Assembly: GCA_964036045.1 (NCBI GenBank)
Contig: OZ038398.1
Location: 26,046,109-26,110,108, forward strand
DNA from: Eutreptiella sp. 'Long Island Sound 2002'
Taxonomy: Eukaryota > Euglenozoa > Euglenophyceae > Eutreptiales > Eutreptiaceae
Length of the DNA: 64,000 nt
Reading direction: 5' to 3'
The notes beneath the pieces were generated by a model. That model was given only the letters and a program-made list of their open reading frames with translations, was not told where the DNA came from and ran no database searches. The translations under genes and the position numbers were made by a program. Shown here one piece after another: positions 55,026 to 63,331 of this stretch (positions are counted from its first letter, which is position 1; each line of letters starts with the position of its first letter).

Positions 55026-57893
55026 TTAGGAAATGGCCGAGTCGAACTCCTCCTTCTCTAGTGCTTGCCACTGGAACAACGTTCCACCACCGCCCACATT
55101 GCTGGCGTCGGTCACCAGGATAATCTCCCCTTGTGCCCTAGGCACGCCCAAGCACTTAGCGTTGGCTACCTTGTCTTTGAGCTCGTCAAACGCTTGTTGC
55201 TCTTGTGGGCCCCAGCGCCAAGTAGTACTCTTCTTGATCAAGTCAGTCAGTACCGCGCTGGTGTAGGTGAAGTTTTTGATGTGGCGGCGATAGAAGTTGC
55301 ACGCCCCAATGAAACTGCGTACATCATGAAGTCCTTTCTTGGGGTCTTCGTGTCGTACCTTGGCATCCATCAGGGGTTTGGCCTTAGAGGCCGCTGGGGT
55401 CCACCACCCATAGCCAACGTCAAACCCCAGGTACTGCATGGTCTCCTGCATGAACTCACACTTCTCCAGCTTGAGTCGTGTGTGGTTCTCCTGGCAGACC
55501 GCAAAGAACTCACCCAAGAGGATTAGGTGATCCTCCTGGGTATTGGTCCCGAGGCATACATCGTCGATGTGAGCCTCCATCTGGGCCCCACGGGATATGA
55601 GCTCCTGCACCTTAGGTCTCCTTCGTAGGATGGACAAGATCTTGTTCATCAGCTCTTGGAACAGAGCGGGGGCGTTAGCCACGCCGAATGGCATGACTTT
55701 CCACTTGAATACCCTCCCCTGAGGGGTGATGAAGGCCAGTAGTTCCTGCGCGTTGGGCGTCAGGTCCACTTGCCAGAATCCACTTCGCTTGTCCATCTTG
55801 GTCTTGTAGCGACAGGAGGCTATCTTCTCCAGGGTAGACTCCATATTGGGAATGGACCCTGAGTGGTTCAGCGTCTTCTTGTTCAGCTCTCCATAGTCCA
55901 CTACCAGCCGTTTGGCTGTAGACCCAGGTTTAGCCACCAGGAAACAGGGGCTGCAGTGTAGGGGGTAGTCCCCATCCTTGTACTCCAGGACTAGGCCAGC
56001 GTCGATACATTCTTGTATCTGTCGCTCAATCTCGTCGGCCTGCTCTTTAGGAGCTGGATAGGGTCTCCTCCGGATCTTGTGACCCACGAACTCGGGTTTC
56101 AGCTTGAGGTCCATCTGTACCAGCTTGTCGCATGAGGCTGGAGGGGGTAGTTCTCCGAACACCTCCAGATAGGTCCTTATCAGCTTTTGTACCCGCGGGT
56201 CCAGTACCTTGATCTTGTCCTCCATATCCTCGTCGGAGTGTAAGTTGCTTGCCCCTTGAATAGAAGTCGGGAGGTGGTCCTCCACCGACTCTTCGCCCGC
56301 GGTAGCATCCTTCAGCCCTTGGTAGGCATACAGAAGGTCTTGCTCAACCATCTCCGGTGGACGATGGCAACATAGGCACGCTTTAGGGGGTTCACATACA
56401 CATTCCTCCGAGAGGTCGTCCTCATCTGGGGTCCTCACATGGGCACCCCATACGCTCTTCATGAGCTTGAGATCCACCTCCCTTTGCCAGGTGGTGATCT
56501 TCTGTTCGAGGTCCTCCTTCAGTTGGGATAGGTCTCCCATACGTCCTTGCTTCAGTGGCCCTGAGCTGCGGGTAGGCTTCGCGTAGCATAGCTTTTTCGC
56601 CACCAACTTCCTCTTGGAATCCACATACTCCCTGAGCCTGGATCGAGGGTCCAGCTCTTCATCCACGGGGTCTTCCACCCTCATGGAGAGTAGGGGTTTT
56701 AGTGGGGCGACGTACTCGGCGTTCTCCACTTCTTCCACCGCAGTCTGCACGAAGAAGGCGTCGTGCTCAGTTTCGTCGTCTGAGTGGATAGAGCTAGGTA
56801 GCTCAGATAGTCCACACTCAGAGACTCCATCAGGAACAGGTACATGACAGGGAGAGTTGGGGGCGTTGGTGTCAGTCACGACGTACTCATCTCCTCCGGG
56901 CGTAGTTTCAACAGCATCTTGAGGTCGTAGACGATCCTTCAAGTCACCCAAGGCGAGTCCATCGCTCTCTCGTTGTATAGCCTGGACCAGAGTAGGGTCC
57001 AGGTCTTCCCAGGGGATGGTGGTAAGACTTCCGTCCACCACGCTGAGCATACTCCCCCATCCGGGCTTCCCAATGGGCGTCTTGCGTCCCAGAGGCACGT
57101 AGATGGCCTCATCAGGTAACCGCACAGAGCTGATAGTCAGCTTGTCAAGGAGGGTTCGCCAGTACTCGTTGCCCCCATGGGCTCCCCAATCGGGGGAACA
57201 CAGGACCATACGGGAACGTTCCAAGGCCACCTTGGTCAGCACCTTCCCCAGTTCACTGAATCTGGGGTTCCCGTAGGCCATCCCGAAAGAGGGCCAGTAA
57301 AATTTGTAGCTGCAGTTCTTCCCCTTGCTGCAGTATAGGTCCAGTACATGCTGCTTGTCGCTGGCGAACAGTTCCACCCTTAGGTCTTCTCGAGAGTAAC
57401 CCAACTCCTTCAGACCTTGGTCTAGGACTTCCCCCAATAGTTGATAGTCCTCAGTTTTGGAGGCCGCCATCATGTTCGAGGGCTCCTCCTTCGATAGTCT
57501 CAGGTAACTCGAGGTATGTTCCGACTGCTCCAGTGGCACAGACTCTCTGCCACTGCCGTGGTCCACGTACAGGAGGTAGGGCGCTTGCAGCGTCAGGGAT
57601 TGTATCTGGGAGTGCTGCACGAAGAAGTCAGTACCCAGTACAAAGTCGAAGGCATCAGTGTCCATCACATAGAACCGATGGGCGATAGTTCTGGAGCCCA
57701 TAGGTACCTCCACTTCGCAGTCCCCGCAGCTGTGCACCACATGTCCATCCCCCATCCGTATAGCGGCGGTGGTCATGGTGTTCTTCAGGCTCTCACAAGG
57801 TAAAATTTTCTTGGCCACTATCGATATTGTGGCTCCAGTATCCAGTACCCCCAGGTATTCACGTCCCCCTAGTCGGATACGTACCCAAAACAC
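55026..57893 (-). CDS. pol: Pol, N-terminal part: protease, extra domain, reverse transcriptase, RNase H start (younger element)
   Basis: Protease: GVLDTGATISIV (Asp at residue 18) with a later FDFVLGTDF. Residues 172-283 form an extra module, VELFASDKQHV, AYGNPRFSELGKVL, MVLCSPDWG and YWRTLLD. It resembles the methyltransferase-like domain of DIRS elements and is not usual before RT. RT follows: LVVDYGELNKKT, MDKRSGFWQVDLTP, MPFGVANAPALFQELMN, and an active site reading AHIDDV instead of the normal YxDD. RNase H opens with LVTDASNVGGGGTLFQW and stops at TAA 55026-55028. The frame is the same as Gag; the first in-frame codon after the Gag UGA is at 57923. Confidence 0.9.
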   Translation of the reverse strand: MFWVRIRLGGREYLGVLDTGATISIVAKKILPCESLKNTMTTAAIRMGDGHVVHSCGDCEVEVPMGSRTIAHRFYVMDTDAFDFVLGTDFFVQHSQIQSLTLQAPYLLYVDHGSGRESVPLEQSEHTSSYLRLSKEEPSNMMAASKTEDYQLLGEVLDQGLKELGYSREDLRVELFASDKQHVLDLYCSKGKNCSYKFYWPSFGMAYGNPRFSELGKVLTKVALERSRMVLCSPDWGAHGGNEYWRTLLDKLTISSVRLPDEAIYVPLGRKTPIGKPGWGSMLSVVDGSLTTIPWEDLDPTLVQAIQRESDGLALGDLKDRLRPQDAVETTPGGDEYVVTDTNAPNSPCHVPVPDGVSECGLSELPSSIHSDDETEHDAFFVQTAVEEVENAEYVAPLKPLLSMRVEDPVDEELDPRSRLREYVDSKRKLVAKKLCYAKPTRSSGPLKQGRMGDLSQLKEDLEQKITTWQREVDLKLMKSVWGAHVRTPDEDDLSEECVCEPPKACLCCHRPPEMVEQDLLYAYQGLKDATAGEESVEDHLPTSIQGASNLHSDEDMEDKIKVLDPRVQKLIRTYLEVFGELPPPASCDKLVQMDLKLKPEFVGHKIRRRPYPAPKEQADEIERQIQECIDAGLVLEYKDGDYPLHCSPCFLVAKPGSTAKRLVVDYGELNKKTLNHSGSIPNMESTLEKIASCRYKTKMDKRSGFWQVDLTPNAQELLAFITPQGRVFKWKVMPFGVANAPALFQELMNKILSILRRRPKVQELISRGAQMEAHIDDVCLGTNTQEDHLILLGEFFAVCQENHTRLKLEKCEFMQETMQYLGFDVGYGWWTPAASKAKPLMDAKVRHEDPKKGLHDVRSFIGACNFYRRHIKNFTYTSAVLTDLIKKSTTWRWGPQEQQAFDELKDKVANAKCLGVPRAQGEIILVTDASNVGGGGTLFQWQALEKEEFDSAIS

Positions 57894-57926
57894 CAGGTCT
57901 TGGGTGCCACCAGAGCGTCCCCGTCA
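57883..57926 (-). promoter_or_regulatory. Gag-Pol junction: UGA CGG with downstream hairpin
   Basis: The Gag stop is TGA (57926-57924) followed by CGG, the leaky context known from stop-codon readthrough in several RNA viruses. Pol continues in the same frame without another stop. After 18 bases, ACCCAAGAC pairs with GTTTTGGGT (9 bp including one G-U) around a CTGGT loop (57905-57883). This arrangement could let a fraction of ribosomes make Gag-Pol. Confidence 0.65.
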
Positions 57927-60425
57927 GAACTCCGCGGGACAGGTCACCTCGAACCCCTTGTTCCGCAATTTGCGGGCCATCCTCATGAAACGGCTTCTCT
58001 TCTTGGCGTTGCCGTCGTCACCACCTTCATGCTCACGCTTGGCTCCTTGTTCTTGCTGGGCCTGCGTCTGTGAGCGTGTGGTAGGTCCAGACTGCCCTCC
58101 AGGGGGCTCGGAGTTCCCCCCTGGATTAGGGTTGGGGTTACCTCCGTTCTTGTCCTTGTTCTTGTTGTCGTTCTGGCGATTAGCGCCTCCTCCTCGTCCG
58201 CCTTGACCCTTGTCTTGACCACCTTGACCACGTCCTTTCGACTTGCCCTTGCCGGAGTCGTTGCCTTTGGCCTTGCCTCCACCTTTGCCTGAGCTTTTGC
58301 CAGGATCTTCCCCCTTAAGCTTCGCCGATAGGCGTTGCTTATGGTAGCACTCGTCCTCATAGTGCTTCCGCTTACCGCAGAATGCACACGTGATGGTGCA
58401 GCGGTAATGATCCGGCATCTTCACCTTGGCGCCGGTGATCTTTTCCTGCTGCTTCCCCTGGACAACAAAGCAGTCTCGCTGCTCGCAGTCGGAGGCATGC
58501 TGCAGGTGGCCCTGTTCATCTCTGGCATCACACCAGAATAGCTCCTTCGCCTTCTCCATTAGGCGGGCGTGGGCGTGTTTGGGGGTAGTCCCCTGCCCAG
58601 GTCGGGACCCTTGGTACCCTTTGCCTCCAGAACCTCCACCACCAGGACGGTAGTGGTTCAGGTGTTGGTCGCTCTCCTTCTCCAGCGCCATCTCCAGGAG
58701 CAGCACGCATAGATCCTCGTAGCGGAGGGATCTAGCCTTGCGCTCAGCCGTCAGACGGCACTCGTCCCATAGCTCACGGGGGAGCTTGGAGCACAACCAA
58801 AACAGCAGGTCGTCGCTGCTGTAGGAACCGGGCGTCAGTCGTCCAGCCCAGTGGTCCAGGTCCGCCAACAACTCGGAGACCCTGCCGGGTTTGGGGTTGT
58901 TGGGCAGGACGGGCAGGTTCTGGATCTCGGCCGTGATGGAGAGGTCGGTCTCGTAGGTTGGGTACTGCCTCTCCAGGGCAACCAACACGTCGGCAAAGGT
59001 GGCGGAGTTGGTGACGATCTGCCTGACCTGCTTCTCCAGGTACTTCGTCTTGCAGCACTGCAGGAGCAGGTCGCACTTCACTCGCCCACTCGCGTGGGTT
59101 TGGCCGGTCAGTCGTAGGAACCGGCCAAAGTTCTCAGCGAACTCGCTGAGGTCCTTGCCTGTGAATTCAGGCAGGTTCACCACTATCTTGGAGGTGGCAA
59201 TAGCCTTCGCCTCCTGAGCTCGGCGTCCTTCAGGGCGTCGGGTCTTCTTCTTCTTCTTCTTCTTCTTCTTACCCTTGGAGTCCTCGGGGTCCTCAGGGTC
59301 TTCGTCATCCGATGGCGAAGAAGAAGTCATCGAAGGCGGCCCATCATCGGAGGGGTCTCCGCCTAGATCACTGGAGCCATAAGGCTCCACGTCCACCATA
59401 GCCCTTAGGGCTGTCAGCCCCAGCTGGTCCAGCTCGGCCCTCGTCGAGTTCGTCACGTGACTGTAGGGCGGCTGGGCTGTCCTCGGGACGAATGGGCTTC
59501 TTGGTACTGCTGCAGGAGTCGGCATCGGTCGGCTCCTCAGGCTCCCCAGGGTATTCGTCAACCCTGCCGCCAGGTGGTTAGCCTGTACTCGGTGGGGTGA
59601 CATCCCCACTGTCGTAGGTGACGCATGGGACGGGATCATCAGGGGCTGCAGTTTCTCCCTGATCTCTTGCGTGAGGTCGCTCACGATTTTCGAAGTGGCT
59701 CCTTGGAGCACCTCGTTGATCTCCGACCGCGTCAGGGACTCGTTGGAGGATCTTCCCGATCCTCTACTCCTGCCTCCCAGAGACTCTGGTCCTCTCCTCA
59801 ACCCACTCAGGGGTGCATACCCAGGTGCACACCCAGGAGCATACCCAGGAACTTCCATGTAGGTTCCAGTGGCGTGGAGTGGATGGGGATGGTCAGCCGC
59901 ATACCAACGCGGCGCAGAGCTGGAAGCCACCGGCTCACTGGCAGTAGTTGCCTCAAGGAGCGCAGTGGTAGGTGGGCCCATGCCATAGGCGGGGTAGTGA
60001 GGCATGCCAGTAAAGCCTGTGCCCTCTGCCATAGGCTGGTTGGTTGTGGAAGTGGATGTAGCGGCGGCTGGGTGTGTGGTGGTTATGGGAGAGGGTGATG
60101 CTTGGAGGCCAGAAGCGCTTGGTGCGCCTTCGAAGGTAGGGACATCCGTCGGGTCTTGCCCTTGCTCCTCTCCTTCGTCTGTTCCTTCTCCAGCATCCTT
60201 CTCGCTCTCGTTTCCTCTCTTCCTCTTCACAGGCTGAGGCTGAGAGACCATTTCCTTCACCGACAGGGCCCCAAAGGCCGTCTGGAGGCCATCCAAGGAG
60301 TCCTCCGCCGTATCCATTGGCCCATGTAAGGGCTCCACCGAAGGTACAGCGTCAGGCGCCGGCCTTGCCGGTGTCTCTGGCGCTGGCGCTGTGTTCACCT
60401 CGGCGTCCACTCTTCCTGGATCCAT
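57924..60425 (-). CDS. gag: Gag polyprotein of the younger gypsy element, 833 residues
   Basis: It forms the virus-like particle that packages element RNA. The ATG at 60425 follows a leader of about 98 bases. The N-terminal half is low-complexity, rich in Pro, Ser, Gly and Ala, with a run of Lys codons (CTT triplets on the plus strand near 59247-59272). The capsid-like core reads IVVNLPEFTGKDLSEFAENF and LLFWLCSKLPRELWDECRLT. A zinc knuckle, CAFCGKRKHYEDEC (CX2CX4HX4C), lies near 58350-58390 and is followed by a Gly/Lys-rich nucleic-acid-binding tail. It ends CPAEF with TGA. It is long for a Ty3/gypsy Gag because of the N-terminal extension. Confidence 0.9.
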   Translation of the reverse strand: MDPGRVDAEVNTAPAPETPARPAPDAVPSVEPLHGPMDTAEDSLDGLQTAFGALSVKEMVSQPQPVKRKRGNESEKDAGEGTDEGEEQGQDPTDVPTFEGAPSASGLQASPSPITTTHPAAATSTSTTNQPMAEGTGFTGMPHYPAYGMGPPTTALLEATTASEPVASSSAPRWYAADHPHPLHATGTYMEVPGYAPGCAPGYAPLSGLRRGPESLGGRSRGSGRSSNESLTRSEINEVLQGATSKIVSDLTQEIREKLQPLMIPSHASPTTVGMSPHRVQANHLAAGLTNTLGSLRSRPMPTPAAVPRSPFVPRTAQPPYSHVTNSTRAELDQLGLTALRAMVDVEPYGSSDLGGDPSDDGPPSMTSSSPSDDEDPEDPEDSKGKKKKKKKKKTRRPEGRRAQEAKAIATSKIVVNLPEFTGKDLSEFAENFGRFLRLTGQTHASGRVKCDLLLQCCKTKYLEKQVRQIVTNSATFADVLVALERQYPTYETDLSITAEIQNLPVLPNNPKPGRVSELLADLDHWAGRLTPGSYSSDDLLFWLCSKLPRELWDECRLTAERKARSLRYEDLCVLLLEMALEKESDQHLNHYRPGGGGSGGKGYQGSRPGQGTTPKHAHARLMEKAKELFWCDARDEQGHLQHASDCEQRDCFVVQGKQQEKITGAKVKMPDHYRCTITCAFCGKRKHYEDECYHKQRLSAKLKGEDPGKSSGKGGGKAKGNDSGKGKSKGRGQGGQDKGQGGRGGGANRQNDNKNKDKNGGNPNPNPGGNSEPPGGQSGPTTRSQTQAQQEQGAKREHEGGDDGNAKKRSRFMRMARKLRNKGFEVTCPAEF

Positions 60426-60506
60426 TTTAATCCACCCTTCTGCTTTTGTTTGCCTGCTCGGAGCACTGGTTGTACGGCGCGGGGTCGCTGCCGGTGCACA
60501 GAGACA

Positions 60507-60524
60507 GGCTGCCTCTTGCTACCA
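60507..60524 (-). other. tRNA primer binding site of the younger element
   Basis: Immediately inside the 5' LTR the sense strand reads TGGTAGCAAGAGGC, with its T being the last LTR base. It resembles the initiator-Met tRNA complement of animals and fungi (TGGTAGCAGAGG) with one extra A, rather than the plant form TGGTATCAGAGC. Confidence 0.6.
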
Positions 60525-61340
60525 GAAAAGTTTATAGTGTTTTCAGCACTGTGTTTTTGCTTCTCCTGCTGCTTGTTGTCGCTGTAGGGTGTCCTGCTGC
60601 TGGTTTTGGATGATGAAAAGCTTTTGTTTGTCGAAATACAGTAAAGCCAACTCAATCCAGGATAGCCCAAGCCAATAGTATGCAAGGAGAAGGTAATTCA
60701 GGATCAAAGCATGAAGGGCTGCAGTGTAAACAGTGAAAGATGATTAGATAATCACAGAAACTGCAACTCAGGATACAAATGAATGCATATTCACAGAGAT
60801 AGCTGAAATGTTTTGGGAAAAGAGTTAGAAAACTGCCTCAGGTTCACTCTCTCTCCATAGTGCCATCTTAGGAGATGTGCACTCTTTGTTTTGGGTCCCA
60901 TATGTGCTGAGGTGGCATGGTATGTGGCGATGAGGTCACTGCCATGTCACATGGGATCTTCCTACTCACATGGGATCTTCCTACTTAGTTAGGCTGACCA
61001 GGAATTGAACCCAGGACCTCTCAAAAAGAGGTGCCTAACCCCCTATGGTGCATACCACTAGGGCAGATAAGTATTCATGGAAAAACATAGATAAATTCAT
61101 AGGCTCTACCTTAGGTATGTCAGTGCTCAGTCAACTCAGGAAAAGATGTTTTGCTTCTGATTGAAAGGGGATTAAGGGGTCCACTCAATATCCTGATTGG
61201 GTGTTTGGTTCCATAGGTCAAAATGTGTTATCACCACTTTTGGCTGGACCAATACTAAGATAAAAATGCATGGATGCTCAGTGCATCTCTAATACAACTA
61301 GAGTATGTCCCAAAGCAATGGAAAAGCACTTTTTCTTACT
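60524..61340 (-). repeat. 5' LTR of the younger gypsy element (817 bp)
   Basis: It has the same sequence as 49907-50723 and should contain the promoter and RNA start for the element, though no clear TATA box can be assigned by eye. It includes the tRNA-like block at 60992-61067. Confidence 0.9.
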
Positions 61341-61345
61341 CGTTT
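61341..61345. repeat. Target-site duplication CGTTT (right copy)
   Basis: It matches 49902-49906. Removing the insertion together with one copy restores an uninterrupted Gag frame in the older element. Confidence 0.85.
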
Positions 61346-62129
61346 CGACTGCATATCCCATGAGCCAGTGTATTTGTCGAGAATGTTGAGCCTGAAAGAG
61401 AGCGAGTTCCCCCGACATGCACATTACGTTCGAGACTTTCGTACATGCGTTATCAAGTTGAAGGTAAACACCAGTGAACTCCAGATGGGTTTCCTTGTCA
61501 GCTCTCGATTTGTTGAAGGTTTGTCGAATGACGCTGTTCGTCGGCAGTACATCGTTGAAGTCTGTTCGAGATGGCGTTCTAATAATCCGTTTGGACTCGA
61601 TACCTTGGTAGAGACCATCGCGGAAGCCTACATTGCGGCTGGGTATCAACTTGAAGAGGTACAGAACGCATCGAGAACGACATCAGATCACACCCTGGGT
61701 CCTGCAGTGTCGAGGCCCCTGCCTATGATGGTCCCACCCACTTCGACTTCCACGTTTCCATCCAACCCTATGCCAACGCCACACGTCACCCCAATGCCGA
61801 CTCCAGCTGCAGCGCCCACGGCTTCGACCGTGGCAGAGCCGATGAATCTCGATGCAATTGCCAAGCTCCGAGAAGAGTTACATGCCTACATTGGTGAACG
61901 GTTCGGACGTCAACATGGCGGACGCCAAGATGGTCGAGAAAGCAGACGTTGCTACAATTGTGGTGAACAAGGACACTTGGCCCGTGACTGTCCAAAAGGT
62001 CAACCGCCATCCCGAGGACGAGAACGTCGGGAATCAAGGTCGAACACACCGAAACGAAATCAAAGACGAGACAGCAAGGGACGGTTTCGATCCCGCTCCA
62101 AGAGCAGAGAAAGGCCTACAACGGCCTAG
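61346..62129 (+). CDS. gag: Gag C-terminal part of the older gypsy element, with zinc knuckle
   Basis: It resumes in frame after the insertion: HAHYVRDFRTCVIKLKVNTS, then SRFVEGLSNDAVRRQYIVEV, as in the capsid region of Ty3/gypsy Gag (retrotrans_gag). A Pro/Thr-rich spacer leads to CYNCGEQGHLARDC (CX2CX4HX4C) and an Arg/Ser-rich tail. It stops at TAG 62127-62129. The protease frame (+1) overlaps the end, so a frameshift may have joined Gag to Pol in the intact element. The upstream half is at 49087-49906. Confidence 0.8.
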
Positions 62130-63331
62130 AAAACAATTCCGAAGACCTGGTGGCGGACGTCCTCGAGAAGAGCTGAACACCACCACCAGCACCAATAAAC
62201 CCGAAAAGAATTCGACGCTTGGAGGTGTCACTGTCGAAGGAACCGAACCTGAGCATGCGTCTCTGTTCACGGTTCGAGGGCGCATTTGCGCATGTCGTGA
62301 AGACTCCTTTGACTCCAGGGTGGAACTGTTGGTCGACTGTGGAGCGACCAGCGACTTTATGTCGATGCAAACAGCAAAGAAGGCGCGACTTCCCCTCTAT
62401 AAACTGAGAAACCCTGGACGTGTCCTGACAGCCGGAGGTGTCCAAGTCGAAGTACGGTACTACACGCGAGCTTATGTTCGAGTTGGAGAGCTTGTATTTC
62501 GTCATCACTTCAAGGTCTTGGAGATTTTGCCGGATGTAGTGCTTGGACTACCATGGCTTCGAAGCTACAATCCAACTGTCAACTGGAAGGAGCGATATGC
62601 CGACATCCAACATGGTTCGATTTCGTACCGGTTGTCTTCTTGCGAATCAAGACATTCCACCCAGCTGCAGTTTCAAGCAGCTTCGAAGGGGACCTTCTTT
62701 CGATACTTTCATCCAGTTCCTCGAAAGCGAGTCCGGTTGGGAATCCTACCCCACATGCCAACGAACACCCTGACCTACACTCGTCGACACACGTTCAGCG
62801 CGGTACTGACATGTACGATGAGTCCGAAACGGACGATGGTATCACCGATGAGGAGTGCAGCGATATGGAGATTGAGTACATTTCGTTGCCGAAACTCAAA
62901 AGAGAGATCCGTCGATCTGGTCTCACGGGAGATCAAGTATTTCTGTGTTGCATGCCTCGACCAGCAGTGCCGGTCGATCAAATGTATAAGATGCAAGCCA
63001 GTGATGGCAATGATGACGGGCTTGACCCCGTTCGACGCAAACTACCGAATCGGTTACACAAGTGGGCGGACCTCTACGACCGGGAGAAAGCGGAGTATGG
63101 AGACCTACCTCCGTATCGACCTGGAAGAGATCATCGAATACGCCTCGATTCGGAAGACAATCCACCGTGGGTACACCCTTACAAAATGGATCCGAGCCAA
63201 CTAGATGAACCCTTAGAACCCTTAGAATTCTACGACAATTGGACAGGTTGCATCCATCTGGTCGCATCAGACCATCCTCGAGTCCATACGGAGCGGGTTG
63301 CCTACTGGTGAAGAAAGCGAATGGTAAATGG
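62130..63331 (+). pseudogene. pol: Pol fragment of the older gypsy element: protease and start of RT
   Basis: The protease lies in one frame (VELLVDCGATSDFMSMQTAK, then VVLGLPWLRSYNPTVNW; Asp in a DCG triplet). A second frame briefly carries a linker (SFKQLRRGPSFDTF, near 62670). A third reads LPPYRPGRDHRIRLDSEDNP and WVHPYKMDPSQLDEPLEPLE, the usual run-up to RT. Near 63250 it shifts again to RIRPSSSPYGAGCLLVKKAN, the first RT motif, and is then cut by another LTR at 63332. The successive frame changes show it is dead, unless some are base-calling errors. Confidence 0.7.

Larger units (their letters stand above)
49907..61340 (-). mobile_element. Younger Ty3/gypsy retrotransposon, 11.4 kb, near-intact
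   Basis: It is bounded by two 817-bp LTRs that look identical and by CGTTT duplications. In sense order it has the 5' LTR, a primer binding site, Gag, Pol (protease, extra domain, RT, RNase H, integrase, chromodomain), a 2.3-kb non-coding 3' region, a polypurine tract and the 3' LTR. LTR identity implies recent insertion. The only visible lesion is a TAA in RNase H; a UGA also separates Gag and Pol. It sits inside the gag gene of an older element in the opposite orientation. Confidence 0.9.

Noticed and set aside
55065-55526. 153-codon + strand frame opposite pol (and similar ones at 54069-54536 and 59625-60098)
   Set aside because: These are antisense shadows of the intact gag and pol genes.
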